A stretch of 64,000 bases of DNA from Sarcomyxa edulis (lineage: Eukaryota > Basidiomycota > Agaricomycetes > Agaricales > Mycenaceae). Location of the stretch: positions 3,100,001-3,164,000 of the forward strand of contig QUOL01000001.1 of the NCBI GenBank assembly GCA_009761415.1, read 5' to 3'. Positions 11,205 to 25,400 of the stretch are shown in pieces. The stretch's first letter is position 1. The number at the start of each line of letters is the position of its first letter. The notes below the pieces were generated by a model, which was not told the origin of the DNA, made no database searches, and saw only the letters and a list, made by a program, of their open reading frames with translations. A program made the position numbers and the translations under genes.

Positions 11205-11709
11205 ATGGCCTCTTTCTTCAGAAATCTACCGGCAGCGAGACCCATCTTTAGGGCACAACTACGCTCGAGTCCAGCCAACGGACATGCTGTCTTCATCCCA
11301 CAATTGCGAAAACTAGTCTTTGAATACTGCGATCGATGGCCCTCGTCCGCTAATACCCGCACCTACATCTTAAACCACCTCGAGACACTCGCACGAGAGA
11401 ACCCACATGTTGAAGTCGTGGTAAAACAGCGGAACCACAAGGAGCCTATTGTCCGGGGATTCTACGGTGCGTCCGCGTGCTCGGCAAATTATGTTTCAAT
11501 TACTGAACTATACGACCATAGTGAACAGCCGAGATAAAGTCATTCCGCTACAGGGCTTTGAGGTGAACGGTATCGCGAAGAAGGTTGACCTTCTGTTAGA
11601 CTCGTCTGGTGCGAAGATCAGAGCATTGAAAACAAAGATGGTCGAGAGTACGACGGAAGCAGCGAGAGGAATCTGGAGTGGAGTCCATGCCGAGCGACCT
11701 AGGATATAG
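11205..11709 (+). CDS. MRPL51: Mitochondrial large-subunit ribosomal protein mL43 (Mrpl51)
   Basis: Structural protein of the mitochondrial ribosome large subunit. Exons are 11205-11466 and 11522-11709 (450 nt, 149 residues, in frame). The L51/S25/CI-B8 thioredoxin-like domain fills the first 100 residues: FIPQLRKLVFEYCDRWPSS, TRTYILNHLETLARENPHVE, VVKQRNHKEPIVRGFYVN, RDKVIPLQGF. The typical RGFYVNGRDK block is split by the single 55-nt intron, which confirms the junction. The C-terminal tail (VESTTEAARGIWSGVHAERP) is as in fungal homologues. It may be co-regulated with the divergent Q-rich gene. Confidence 0.93.
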
Positions 11710-12115
11710 AACGTGGCAAAACGGCGGCGTACACGCTCTCCGAGGGTCATCGATTCATCACCACCGTAGCAACGTCGTCGTATGTCCTATTTGGATTATT
11801 TCTACGGTACTCTTAATCTTGAGCTTGACTTTTCGAATTTATTTCAAGTCACGTGAGCCATCCAGCATGCGTTCTCCTCGTGCCTTCGACGCGAACGACG
11901 TGCCCTAAATCTTGAGTCAAATGTCATTTCCGTTATCTTTTCTGGATGCCTTGCGGACTGGCCCCGGTTCACGGATCTACTAACCGGTTATGCCTCGGAG
12001 TCCACACGTGTAGACCGTGTGTTATATAGTCTTTGGCAGAATGCATATGCTAGTCCTCCCTTTCTCCTCCTTACCTTTTTACCCCCCCTTCATCCTACTC
12101 TCTCGCAGCTGAGCA
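11710..12115 (+). other. Intergenic region, promoter of the following gene
   Basis: About 400 bp. Contains pyrimidine-rich tracts just before 12116 (12050-12105), as is common upstream of fungal starts. No gene seen. Confidence 0.4.
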
Positions 12116-13787
12116 ATGTTTGCCGTGAGTGGTTGTTCCTCCTTGATTTATTTGCACAACACTGAACTATCTGTCTAGAACAGAGAGTCTTCTAAACATT
12201 TGTCCGGTCAATTGACCATAGACGAGATCCGATGGCTCGACGCAAGTACAGCTTTATACTGCGAGAGCCCTCCTCCTGCTGCACTGGTACGCCCGAACTC
12301 GATGACCGCGTTGACTCATGACGGACCTCCTTTGTGTATGCAGTCTCCAGGGAAAGTATCTCCAGCCAACGATCTAGGACGAGTGAGTCTACATTTTCAT
12401 TTGGAGCAATAGCTTAACTTACCTACAAATACCTAGAATGTCAATCCCATCAGCGATCATTACAAGTCGTCTCTTAGTTTACGTTGTATCCTCGTAAGTA
12501 ACTCGTCCGCTCTGGCTCCGATTGAGTCAGATTAACATTTTTCCGCAGACGCCTCCAACCCCAATTCCTACGCCTCCCCCACGATCCCCATCAAGGCCTA
12601 AATCACAATCTCAAACCGAATTTCACAGCTGTTCCTCCCATTTATCTAGTCACGAAGTGCCACCCTTGCCGCCCACGCCACCACGATGTCCAGAATGGAT
12701 CTACCGTCGTCCCAAATCCCCACGCTCTCGCGCCGCAAACCCCACCTCCTTCGACTCTTCTCCATCCCGTGCTCGCACACAAGGTCAAGGTCAAGGCCAA
12801 GACCCTCCCCTTTGGTCCATCCGCCCTCGATCAAAGGCTGATCGTGTGATTACCTCCTTGCACAGTTCCACACGCGAGCGTGAGCACATTATAGAAGTGC
12901 AGCCATACGTATCTCCCACCAAGAGCTCTCCAATCAACATCAAAGCTCCAACAGGACATGACCGGACTGCAAGCATGTCCTCCTCCATCGCATCGACATC
13001 CGCATCTACATCTACACTCTCTGAATCTTCTCGCCCTCCAACCCCCACCACAAGTTCAGTATCGTCTTCCCTTCCAAACGCACCCAAATCTAAATCGAAA
13101 TCCATCCTCACGCGAACAGACTCTATCTCCACCAAGAATTCAGCAGCCACGAAGTCTGTCAAATTCGTCGACATGCCAGTCGTTCATTATGCCGCAGACG
13201 CAGACGCAAGCTTCTGGGACGTGGACGTAGATGGGACACAGATGCCGTTCTATTCAAGCTCTACAACACTACCTACCGCCACTGCTGCTACGACGAATCA
13301 GGTATCTGTCTCTCTACCATCTCCAGGCCTTGCACGGAGAGAGAGTGGGAAGACCATCAAAGGACTAGGACGGTTCAGATTACCGGGACGCAAGTCGACG
13401 TCCCCACCACCAACGAAAACAACGACATCCCATTCGAATCATCATCAGAGGCCTTCAATCTCAGGACCCTTCGTTCTGGGATATCCTCCCCCTACCCCCG
13501 TTTACATTCAGACCACCTCAGATACGGGGAGTATTCGTTCAGCACGCTCAGGCAAGTCGTTTCGATCTCGAATCACTAGTCACGGGACTAGTGCTGGTCC
13601 AGGACAAGGCCGCTTCCATGGCTCCCTCCGTAGCGCACCTTCAATGGAAAGCTTCAAAAGTGGGAAGAGTGGGAAGAGTCTTGCAGGGCGGAGCGTGAAG
13701 AGTTTGGGTGCAAGCGTGAAGAGTGACGATGGGAGTACGGGCAGATATAGATTCGGAGCGTGGTTGGGAAGATTCGGGATTTCGTGA
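12116..13787 (+). CDS. Unknown Ser/Pro-rich disordered protein
   Basis: No family recognised. Exons are 12116-12124 (9 nt), 12179-12286, 12344-12382, 12437-12493 and 12549-13787. All introns are phase 0 and the total is 1,452 nt, 483 residues. The protein is dominated by Ser, Pro, Thr and Lys. Features are proline runs (TPPTPIPTPPPRSPSRPKSQ), a short motif SVKFVDMPVVHYA about residue 285, and a C-terminal basic repeat of the form SGKSxKS (SMESFKSGKSGKSLAGRSVK) ending in RYRFGAWLGRFGIS. Such aromatic/basic C-terminal peptides often bind membranes or partners, but that is inference. Many SP/TP and RxxS sites suggest phosphorylation. No signal peptide and no membrane segment are present. Confidence 0.72.
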
Positions 13788-14691
13788 CCATGGATGCATC
13801 GGAGAATCACCTTTGAAGCTTTAAAGGTGATTCTAGATTTGAAGATTGGAGTCCTCAATATTCAATGACAACGGCCTGACCTGGAGGCACGGCACAAACA
13901 TGGAAAAATCGAGGATAGATTCCTTGACACAGCGCAGGCGTGCTGCTTAGACATATGTACCACTGGGAATCGACTTCCTGCTAAAACTGTACGCTTCATC
14001 GAATTCTTGCCTTGGTTGACCACTGCGTGCAGTACATAACTTATTTCTAGGAATGTATATGCGAATGGAATAAAATATATATTATGTATGGTATGGATGT
14101 TCGATGTCGTCTAGAATCCTGCATTCCAAGTCAAGTCAGAAAGGCAGGATTTTACAATCCCGACATCGATGGTAGAGTTAACTATAACACGCAAAACCAC
14201 CTCTTCATTTCCTTGGGAAAACGCCACGCGCCCCTTTGGAAGAGGAAAGTATCCGAAACCAGACCCTCGACCGTGGAGACCAATGTATAGAGAACGGCGA
14301 AGGTAGGTCGAATTAAGCGTGTAGCACCACACACAAACTTTTTCAAGTCGTGGAGGAGGATCACAGAGTGAAAAAAATTCGTTCTTGCTTTTATAGGTGC
14401 GCCACCGGGAGATGCCGACGCGTGTAATTGTAAGTCCAATGCCACAGAACGCTTTTGTAGATGCAGATTATAGGTTATAAGTGTGAAAGGTGTGTGTGGT
14501 AGAACATAAGTCTAGATATAAATAATGAAGGTTTTGGGGATGCAGGAATGAGAGAAGGGATGCATGACTTCCGTGTGAGCATGAGTATGAGTGTGAGTAT
14601 GAGTATGGGTAGTATGAGTTTATGACAATAGTCCAAGGTTAACGTTCAAGCCTCAAGCCTCCGGAAGAATGCAAGAATATACCATCAACGA
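13788..14691. other. Gap between convergent genes, with a short GAGTAT-type simple repeat
   Basis: About 900 bp between two 3' ends. Short frames on both strands lack domains. At 14,576-14,622 a degenerate 6-bp repeat (GAGTAT/GAGCAT) occurs about seven times. The rest is probably 3' UTR sequence. Confidence 0.45.
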
Positions 14692-16569
14692 TCATCGTCC
14701 AGCCAAACTAGCATACGCAGTGACTCGAATACCCGCTACAGGCTTTTTGACACCCTTTTCAGGCATGGTGACCATCTCGGCCAACGGCATGGGAAGAGGG
14801 CTTACAACGAATGGCGTGTCAGAACCATACACCTCAGGAAAAGGGCTGAGATCTGGTAGTGGACCACCACCAGATAGGACAGCATCCAGCCTTTCTGACC
14901 GTCGCCGCGAAGAATCGTCTAGAAATCTGGTGAAATCCGCTACGGCGCCGTCAAAGAAATCCCTCCTTGACGGCATGTGACGCTGATTTAGACGGACGCG
15001 AGCGACGCCTCCGTCGTCTTCGGGTCCATGCGGGTTGCGGCTGACAGGGATCAAGCTCTCGTGACCCAACAATGGCTCCATCTGCGAGGAGGAACGAGCC
15101 TGGTACATCTGTCTGAGGCGCCGCTCTTCGGCTCTCATATGCTCCAGTTCGTATTCTTCGTCTGAAGAGATCTCGTTTCCATCAGCGTCAAGTCGAGCTG
15201 TAATCGATGACTTGATTAATTAGGAAAGCTTCAAAACTTGTAACGAAGGTTTGGGAGACTTACCCCAGCCTCGTCTGCGAAGCGTAGGCTCTGGCGACAA
15301 ATTATCATGAGGACCATATGGCCGTGCTCGATTGAGACGATCGGCGGGAAGGGTGAGATCCCATGAGTCCGATTCAAGCTCGTCAAGCCATTCGAGGTTG
15401 ATGTTGTGCACATGCTCATTCCCATCGGCATTAATCCTCCTGCGGACCATGTAGTTCCTGTCAGAGTCGTTCATGTCTAGACGATCTTCGGAATGTCGAC
15501 GAACGAGGGTGCTAGGATGAACATAGCTTGCTGGCTCTTCGGAAAAGAGAAGCGGCCGGTCACGAGAGACTGCACTAGTAGGTGTCTGAAGGTTCTGTAC
15601 GGATAGGTTGGAGAGTAGAGATAGTCTTGTCGTTTCGGATACTGGAGAAGGAATGACGGGAGATACAGAGTTTTGTCTAGCTTCAGCGCGCATGGTTCGC
15701 CATCGTCGAGGGTTGTTGAGTCGAGGTGGTAGATACTGAGTAGCTACTGGAGTGGGGATTACGGGAGGACTGCTCTGGGCTGTAATACGTGACCCACTAG
15801 CATGTTGGTTTCGTGGTCCATAGAGTCGGTCAAAGACCTGGTCTGCCCGGGTGATTCGCTGTAGGAAGCGACTGTTGACATTTTCGAGGTTCCTTGCAAT
15901 TTCTGAAGGTTGTAGACGATGATCCCCGAGTAGAGGAGGCATTGTAGGGTCTATTGGTGATAAAGGGGTGTCCATGGGTGGGCTGACGGCACCCCCTGCT
16001 TCACGGGCTGCTTGACGAGCTACAACACGTCTGCCGAGAGCAGTCGACGGGTCTTCCGGATTAACAGTCCTTCGTCTAGAAATGGACGCTTCAAGCCAAT
16101 GTCGCCGAGGAGGAATCTGAGCTACAGGACGTGGGAGGCTGACTGGCAATGCAGGGGGACGGAGGGGTGGGGTGGGTCGGTGTGAAGTCTGGTATTGAGT
16201 CTCAAGGTCTGTTTCTAACTGATGTAGTCTGTCCATTTCACCCCACAGACCATCCACCTCAAAGTCTCTCTCCAAACTGTCTGATGAACCCGCAAGCAGT
16301 ATAGAGTCGTGTGCTGGCCTAAGGCCGAAGGGTGGAGCAGTGCGTGCGCTAGGTCTCATTTCTGTTAACTCTAGTAAGCTACGCCGTACCTGTCGAATGC
16401 GTTGGTATGCGGCTTCCAGTGCGGCTGACGCTTGCCGTAGATTGTCCTGGGTCTCGGTATGTGAGTGGGCGGGATCCGGGATGGGTCGGGGTGGACCTGT
16501 ATTACTATCCATGGTAGGAGATGGTGTTGAAGAGATTGGAGGGGAAGGGTATGATGAGTTCCCGCTCAT
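14692..16569 (-). CDS. Unknown Arg/Ser/Pro-rich protein
   Basis: No family recognised. Exons are 16569-15264 and 15197-14692 (1,812 nt, 603 residues; the junction GW|ARLDADGNEISSDEEYELE closes in frame across a 66-nt intron). An N-terminal helical segment (TQDNLRQASAALEAAYQRIR, then QVRRSLLELTEM) and a short helix (EMDRLHQLETDLETQY) could form a coiled coil. The rest is disordered and rich in R, S, P, with RRRGW and EEYELEHMRAEERRLRQM as the most regular segments. There is no signal peptide and no membrane segment. It is convergent with the orphan gene at 12,116-13,787 and divergent from the MFS gene. Confidence 0.72.
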
Positions 16570-16931
16570 GGTTATCTGGGACTGAGAGAAAGTTTGATTA
16601 GAGTTCTGTTGGTCGTCACTGTCGTCAGTCGACCGAAAACATTGTGATGAACGTCAATCACCTTGTCGAACAATGAGCTACAATTACGAAATAATCAGAT
16701 CACTCGTACCTTGTTGTGGAATTATTTCCTCGAATAGTTTCGCAGAAGAAACAGCGAAAGTAGAGGCTCTGAAGTTGCTCGGAGGAGACTGTTCTGGGAA
16801 TTATCTTACCACGTGGTAGGACCTACCGGAATAGCGGACTGACCGATCGGACTCAGGAATCGATTTCAAAGGCATGGCGGCATCATGCCATGGGCTGCTG
16901 AACAATCCAGAGCTCGAGGGACCTTCCCGTC

Positions 16932-19156
16932 ATGGCTGACTTGCAACCCTCTCAGGGACATGAGGACCTACAAGCAAAGGCCCCAATAGGACTACGTTGG
17001 CGAGCCTCGTACTGGTTTACCACCGTTGTGGTCGGGTTCGGTACGTGCACGTAAAGGCAGAATTTAGCTATCGTTCCTGACTTTGCAATTGCAGGTGTAT
17101 TGACTGACATTATCATATACTCTATCATTACCCCAGTATTACCTTTCCGTCTGGAAGGTCTGGGGTATACCGGAGTTTCTGCTCTGGTAGGATGGTTACT
17201 TTTCGCGTATGTGAGTCTAATTTAGCTGTACTTGGACGCCGCAAGCTCGATATTAACGGATCTTGAACAGTCTGCCGGACTTGTAATCTGTTAGTGCTTT
17301 TATTCTCTGCGAGACGGCCAAGTTCCGACCATGAATTCCAGCGACCATACCGATCGCCATGTTTTCGGAGCGCTACAATATCCGCAGAATGCCTCTGCTA
17401 ATTGGCCTGGTCATTTTGATTGGCTCTCAAATAATGTTCATGGAGGCTCCGACTTACTGGCTCATGTGCCTTGCTCGTATCTTGCAAGGGTTTAGCTCTT
17501 CTCTTGTTTGGGTAATTAATTGCATCTAAGCGTCGAGGATACAATCTCATTGATGTGCACCTAGATCGTTGGCTTGGCTCTTCTGTTGGTCATTTCAGCG
17601 CTAGCATCTAAGGCTCATTTACTGATGCTACCACAGATGTGATGCTGCTCCCGAACAATTTATTGGCAGTATGTATACATCCTCCAACAACCATATACAG
17701 TTCTCATTGTCCAACAGGACAACTCGGGATCGCTCTCTCGGGGATGTCATTAGGGTATGTTGTATCTTCTTTCGTCTTCACTTCTAACTAATCATGCCCT
17801 ACAGAATGCTTGTCGGTCCACCTGCCGGAGGTGCCATGTACGCCCGATTTGGGTTCCGTGCTCCGTTTATATTCGGTGTCATCATCGCAGCCGTAGACCT
17901 CATCGGTCGACTCCTGATTATTGAGCGAAAAGATGCCATAAAATGGGGTTACGATCCCAGAATGGTTGCCGGAGACACTCAGAACGATGTCGAAAATACT
18001 ACAAACCTTCGTACTGACGAACCAGCGGAGCAGGTTATACCACCGGAAAACTCTAACAATACCAACGTTAACGACGAACAGAAATCAGAGAACCCTATAC
18101 CCCCTTCTAGGCCTGCGTCGCCCGTTCAAGTCAAGCCTCTATCCCTATTAGCCGTCATGAATAAGCTCTTCAAGTCTTCACGAGCTCTGGCTGCTCTCTT
18201 TATCACATTTTCCTGGGGGTAACTTGCTATCCACATTCCTGCGTGAATCTTCCTGACCTACTTCTATGATACAGCCTCGTTTACAGCAGTCAAGAACCCA
18301 CGCTCCCCTTGCATTTACAAGCTATCTGGGGGCTCAACTCGTCCAAAGTCGGACTGGTATTTTTGGCAGCTGTCGTTCCCACTCTTTTCTGTACGTTCAC
18401 CATTCCGTATCTCTTGATATACCAAGGCGCTTGATATACGTTACATGTCTAGCTTCTCCTCTGACAGGGTGGTTTGCCGATAGCCAAGGAACATCATGGA
18501 TCACCGTCGTAGCCCTTCTTCTAGCGATTCCTTGGTGGGTCACGGTCATCGTCCAGAAGGCACTTGCTCTGTTCATTGTTGCGTATGCTTTTGAGAGTGA
18601 GCCCTCTACCTTCGATCGAACAGGTATCTAGCTCTGACACGAATGATGCTGCCTAGGCTTCTTCACGTCCGGTGTAATTTCCCCGCTCATCGCAGAACTT
18701 GCAGCAGTGTCGAGATCTATCGAAGGTATTGGATGTAAGTCTTCAATCAGAGTCCTCGAAGGTTCCTTACTGACAGTCCGATGCATCCTGTAGATGCCCA
18801 TACGTATGGATCCTTCAATCTCGTATACGGGATCGGAACGACAGGTAAGAACACACAACCTGAGTTTCTGAGCCGTTGATCATCCATTTTTCCATGATAG
18901 TCGGGCCTGTTGTGGGAGGCCAGGTATGTCTGAGCATCATGCATCGTGTCCCTGACTTTCACTGAGACCACGTCAGATCTACGATCATGTCAAGAATGGT
19001 TGGATGGTGTTATGCTTGATTGGAGCGGCTCTTCTCGCGGTATGCTCGATGGTAGCATTCCTTTACATGGGAGAAGACCCAATTCGCAAGAAATTCGTCC
19101 GCCGCTTGAAGCTGTCGAACGAAGAGACAATCCGCCATATGGAACCAGAGACGTGA
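16932..19156 (+). CDS. Major facilitator superfamily transporter (DHA1-like, 12 TM)
   Basis: Secondary active transporter in a membrane; substrate unknown. Fourteen exons can be read: 16932-17040, 17095-17210, 17271-17289, 17342-17511, 17565-17584, 17637-17668, 17718-17754, 17805-18218, 18275-18390, 18453-18596, 18657-18734, 18794-18844, 18901-18923, 18977-19156. The total is 1,509 nt, 502 residues, in frame throughout. The N-half has the MFS motif region MFSERYNIRRMPLLIGLVIL and motif C-like GMSLGMLVGPPAGGAMYARF, typical of drug:H+ antiporters and the vesicular amine transporter branch. A hydrophilic central loop (about residues 220-270, Asn/Glu-rich) separates the two six-helix halves. The C-half has GWFADSQGTSWITVVALLLA and YGIGTTVGPVVGGQIYD. 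Micro-exons of 19, 20 and 23 nt are notable. No biosynthetic cluster surrounds it, so a specific metabolite cannot be inferred. Confidence 0.9.
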
Positions 19157-19419
19157 GGTTTGTGATGTCGTACGGATAGCATAAATTACAGGTATGTACA
19201 CACAGCGAGTATCCTTCGTAGACAACATATACATAGCAACGCAACAAGTGAGAAAGTAGGTACTCTATATAAACAGTTTCTGACTAGCTATACTGTTGTT
19301 CAACAAGGATATAAGAGATGCATACGCGAGATCGTGTCCCCAATGCCTGAATTTCCGTAATGATATACTGTACAGACCTATGCGTATTATACAGTGCCAA
19401 TGAGCAGGTAAGCTTGGTG
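19157..19419. other. Gap between convergent MFS and histidine kinase genes
   Basis: 263 bp holding both 3' UTRs. No feature recognised. Confidence 0.4.
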
Positions 19420-22400
19420 TTACTCTTGCACATCCGTGGGTGGGGTACCGAACATGGACAATAGAGATATCAAGTCGCCTGCGAGGGAGTCAGCGAAGGC
19501 TTCGAGAAATGACAAGGACAAACTCACTCTTTTTCAGGGGTTTGCTGAAAAATGCGTTCATCCCGGCGCTTAGGCAGAGCTGTTTGGTCGATTCCTGACA
19601 GTCTGCACTGAGGGCGACGACTGATTATATATGTGAGTACTTGGTTCAAGGTACAGATGAGAAACGCAACTTACTAGGTAAAACAACGCTGGATTTTCGT
19701 TTCGTTTCTTTGATTCTCAGCCGTTTCGCAGCCTCTACACCATCGCAGATAGGCATGTCTGAAGGTACAACAGGGCGTCAATGCCTACGTCGGTAACACG
19801 TAACAAATAAGCTCACGGTGGTCAAATAACGCAACGCTGAAGTAGCCTGGATCGTGCGATTCCCATTCTGTTCGTGCCATGTCAACGATGCCCACAGTAC
19901 ACATTTGATTGACTTACCTTCGAGAGCTTCTTCTCCGTTGTTCGTTGCCACAACGTTCAGTTGGTAGCGTTGTAACTGCTTGACGAGGAGGTTCTGGGCT
20001 ATTGGATTGTCTGTAAGAAGACGTAGGCATGTCAATATCTGTTTCACAAAAAGAAAACTAGGAAACACGATACCTTCTGCGACCAGTACGTTGCCATACA
20101 AAGTCCGTTGCGCTGCTTGTAGATCTTCAACTGCTTTCGCTACGGCTGAAGTATGTCCAGAAGACATCGCATTTGGCAGGTTCTTCAACCCAGCAAGGGT
20201 CTGTAATAGACGTGCTTTGCGTGGTGGCTTCGTCATCTTCACAACCCCAGGTGTCTTGCTACTGAATATCGCGTGGCCTGAGAGACTATCAGTTGTCGGC
20301 GTATACAAGTGGATGATTTTTGTGTCTTTGAATGCAGCCAACCCGAGGGAGGGAAGGAAACGAGCAAGATCATCGGCGCGAGTTTCGGATTGGTCGTCCA
20401 AAATCACGAAATCTAGCGGTGAATGCAGGAGGCCCATGCTCCGTAAGTGGGTCTCCACGTCGTGGATAGACGAGAGTGATGTGATGTAAAAACCGTGGAG
20501 CATTGTATTGAGCAAAGCAAGAGTCGCATCCGATGGCGAGCAGACCAGGATTCTCAAAGGTTGAGGTTGCATCAAAATGGATTTCAGATTATCCACGTCG
20601 GCTAGAGCCTAAGTAGAGCAATGTAAGACCTATTACAAGTGGAAAGCTATGGTCTGAGCGCACCTTCTTAGAATCATCAGATTCGAATATTTTGACTGGT
20701 ATGGTGAACCAGAATACTGAGCCAACATCCACTTCGGATGAAACGCCGATTGCGCCACCCATCAGCTTTACTAACTGTCGAGAGATTGACAAACCCAAAC
20801 CAGTGCCTCCAAAACGTCGAGTTGACGAATTGTCAGCTTGTTGGAACGGCACAAATAGCAAGTCTACGTCACTCGCTGACAGACCGATCCCTGTATCTCT
20901 GCAAAATAGTTGTACGTCAGTAGATGATGGATCGTAGCCACACGTTGACTTACTGGATCGTGAACTTTAGATGTACTTCACCGGGAGGGGAAGACGAAAT
21001 GTTCTCTGATGCTAATGAACATAGAACCCGAACTGACCCTCTAGCAGTGAACTTGACAGCATTTCCAATCAAGTTCATCAAGACTTTTTGAAAGAATATC
21101 AGCATCGAAACGAGCATATGTAGATTGTTGTATAGTACCTTGCCGAATCCGGGGATAATCCGCATAGACCCCTGCACATGCATAACTAAGAGACTCATAA
21201 TGTCAATGAAGAAGCGACTCACATGGGGGAACATCGGGCTCTATGTTGAAGGATAGATCGAGTTTCTTCGCTGCCATAGGAAGAAGCAGTTCCATGCAGT
21301 CCTTTTGTGATATATGAGCTACAGGTCAGTAGGATAAGGAGACCGACGATCACGTACCGCAATGATATTCTGAACAACATCGTAAGATCAAATTATACAT
21401 GTGTTCTGGAGAGAGAAAGGCGTACCTCAACCAAGAATCTAAATGAATGAAGGTGAACTCGGATTGCAAAGACATTGAGCTAGAGATCCGCTTACCCTGA
21501 AAACTCGAGTTTGACGGCTATAAATTGATGTGAGATTTGTGTCAAGACTCGGTATATGGAGTTTTTTACCTGATGCTTCAAGCTTGCTATAATCTAATAT
21601 TGAGTCGATTATCTATGAATGTGATGGCTTAACGTCATCTTGAAGATACTGCGAGTGGGAGTAGCGTACCTTCAGGAGGAGTTCGCACGACTGTTTCGCA
21701 GTTTGCACTGTTATAGGATGTTCAGAGACATGTAGGCGCGACCTAGTGATGACTCACCGATTTCACTCTGCCCAGGATTGAGTTCTGTGCCGCTCAAAAG
21801 ATCCAGTAAACCATAGAAGGAGCTGTTCAAATGTCGTTAAAGTACAACAAACCAGGCATGAGAAGACCCACATACCTGAATGGTGTTCGGAGTTCGTGGC
21901 TCATCGATGCCAAAAAGTTGCTTTTGATCTGGGGGGTAATTTGTGAATGGGCTCGATATACACAGCACTTCAATTGGTTTTCACCTTGGTTGCTTTCAAA
22001 GCATCCTCGCGACTCTTTCGAGCCGCCTCTAAGGCATCCCTCTGCGCAGCGATCATCTTCAAATTTTCTCTGGTTCCCGCTTGAACGGATCGGAACAATA
22101 AGGCATTCGCAATACTGATACTAGCTTGTTGAGTGACTGATTTTAATATAGTGACTGTGTCGTCTTTGAACGGGTATTTTGATGATAGGTATACTGCCCC
22201 AAACGTCTGGCCTCGGTTACTGGATATTGGTAGACACAGAACAGATCGATAAGCTGTTTGACCAGCTTCTGATAAAAAACGGGGGTCCGTTGAAGCATCA
22301 GAGAGATGGACGAGTTCTTTGCTATTGAGGGCTATCAGGAAGAATTAGAGATGGGTAAATTGAGAAAGGAGACCGCTGACTATGTTGAATGACGGCTTTC

Positions 22401-25400
22401 TGGAGAGGGTCATTGATAGTCCGGATAGATGTCGGGTTTCTGCAATGTTAGCTTAGATTGGTTCATACGTAGAAGATAAATGAATAATGACTAACTCATA
22501 GACCTGGCAATTGCGCGAATCCACCATGCTCGTAGCTATAGTGTAATCCCCAGCCTCACGGGCTATTACTACACATGTATTCTGCGACCCCAATTTTTCT
22601 GATCAGGACAAATTAGTTAGACGTTGATAGACATGGGAGTGCGAATTACCAGAAGCGATTTTTGTCAGTCGCTCCAAAGCTAGCACGGGGTATATGAGTG
22701 CTATGAGCGCGATTTATGGATGAAATAGCGCACCGGATGACAAGTTGATATCACTCGATATCTCTTTACTCCAATTGAGAATGGATACGAGATCACTGAC
22801 GGAGAGCTTGGAGAGCTCCTCGTCATCGCTGGTGTCCATTCTAATCTGACCATACATAGGAGAGGCACCGCCAGTCACTACACTCTCGGTTTGCACAGCG
22901 ACATCCATCGAAAAGATTGCCCGCCTCAGGGGATATTGAGATCGAGTACCCACCACGGACGAAAGATAATTTCTGATTCCAAATGAAGAGGTCAGAGAAT
23001 AGGGAAAGGTGCAGATGATAATGAGACTCACACTATCCCCTGAGCACCCCATTGGGATTGTCGAGATATTGCGCGTCGCTGTAATTCACTCCCGAGTCCT
23101 TCCACGCCACAACGTACAAAGTGACACCCTTGCTAGATATTCGATCAGTGATGGAGGAGAAACGGAGAAGGCAGAACCATACAAGGTAGAGTCCCCATCC
23201 TTCTTCCAAAGGCCATTCGTTGTTGACCGCGAGCCTGACGACAAAATCAGAGACCTGATAATATCGATATCGTGATTTGACAAGCAACTTACTTGACAGC
23301 GATGTCGTAGAGTCTGAACGCATCCGAGTTGTTGAACAACGACGCCAGCTCAGCATCCTGTTGAAGCTTTATCAGGCCCGTGACTCCAACGACGATGTTA
23401 CGGCACATACCACAAGTGCCAGCCATGTGCTGGTGTTGACTGGACTGGGAGAAGCCCATCTAAGCAATATGGTGACGACCAACTTAGTGAGGCTGTCTTG
23501 TGTAGGACTTGAAGGCTTACTTGTAGATATATGCTTGATTAAGATCGATCTGTTTCAGGTACTGTTCACGAATATCCGGTGTGATTTTCCCTTTTCTTAT
23601 ACAAGCAACCATTGCAAGACTGTGGAAGAACAGTCCATACCGAACGTGACGATGGCTGGAGGAATGATTCGTAAGACTATACATATTACTGGTGAGATAG
23701 CGCTCACTTTGGATGCTTGTCCCGTGTTTCGTAGACCGAAAATCCAAGCGCTGTGGCCTCCTCTGAATAACCTAAACAGAACAAAGCAACTAGCTAGAAT
23801 GACATGTAAGTAATTCTGCTTCCTTGTGATGTTTCGTCATAGATACCTTGAACGCGTTGTACCTGTCAAAGGATAGATCTATATTAGTATCCTTTTGATA
23901 TCCAGTGTGCTAAAGCACGCACCAGTTCAGGACAGCCGGGAGATTTCCGGAGACAGTATATACATGCTCGAGGTAGTCAGATTCTTTGAATGTATCAGTG
24001 TCGAAGACCGTTTCGAGGTTTTGAGCATAAGTGTAGCCTCCGATCGCACGTATGCAGTTCAGGAGACCTATGGATTTTGAGTCAGCGAGTATAAACAAAA
24101 AACAGATTGAACACACTCTTCGCAAGGATGATAGGTTCACTACCAGGGGCCCAAAGGTTGACATCATTGACGCACTGTATCAATAATCAGCGATGATTCA
24201 TTTTCTTCGAATGGAACAAAACCAGCCTCTTCCGCAGCCACGACCAACGAAGTCACTAGGGAACTGTCAGCGAAGCGTAAGGCTCTGAAGGATTTACATA
24301 CGATGATCGCAGACGTAGAGACGCGTCTTGACGGTGTGAATGCTGGCAAAGCTTGTATACAAACGATCCCCAGCACTGTTACCGTACTGGAGCGCTTGCT
24401 CTAGACGTGGCAGATTGGCACGGACATGTACACTGTCGAAACCTGATACCATTGCGCAAAACAACACCAAGGCCCGACATTTTTCGCCGCTGCTTCCGTA
24501 TTTTTCGGCGATTCGTAGAGCGAGCTTTGCAAGGTCCGCAGAAAATCGGTAGAGTTCCCTCCTCTCTGCTGCTGCTATAGAAGAGGTCATTGATCACGAC
24601 ACCAAAACAAAGTTAAAAGACGGCATACCTGCCAAAGCCCAAAAGAAGCCTAGAGCGGTACCAGGAGCCATCCCAGACCTAAGGTCGAAAGTAGCATGCG
24701 AGGCTCAGCTTTGTAAAATGATCATAAAGCGACCTTGTCGACTCACCGTAAGGCCAACTGGATAGTCTACAAGACAACGATCAATATTGTGAAACAAGTG
24801 TCAGGTATCTCAGACCTACTGTTAAGCCAATGACGTCCGTCAAACCAATGACATCGGAGTACGCGAAAGGTGAAGGACTCCAATAAGCATTTATGCCTGA
24901 ATAATCGATGTTAGATATCGAACCGCCAAATAATCAGATCACAAACCGGCATCGTTGAGTAAGGCTACTGCTAATTCGATTCTAGGATCAGTGGTACGAG
25001 GAATGGCCAAGATGTCTTCGAATCCGACGGCAAGAATTTCATTTTTCATTGCTTCAAACATGACATCTGCCTGCCGTCGAGTAGGGGAGGAATTGATCTC
25101 CACATTGAGTACATGCAAGGCCAACAAAGTGTCGTTCAAGGCATCAGAAAACTCGCTGCGTAGCCAATGATTGCGGGAACGCAATCGTAGGATCACTGCT
25201 TTATCTTCTGGTCGTTCCACGTTCGAAAGACATTCCTGCAATATGACATTAGAGTCTTGGTATTGACCTGCCGATTCGATCAGAAAAATGTCTACACCGG
25301 ACAATGCGTATAAGTTCACCTTTCCAGGTTGCTAAACTGTCAGATGGTGAGTAGGCTTATAATGACCATTTTGAGACCAGACGTACGAGGCTAGCCTAGA

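Noticed and set aside
12791..13174. Minus-strand frame opposite the Ser/Pro-rich gene
   Set aside because: Shadow frame produced by biased Ser/Pro codon use on the coding strand.
23277..23813. 178-residue plus-strand frame within the histidine kinase gene
   Set aside because: Antisense to the helical region of the kinase, no recognisable domain.
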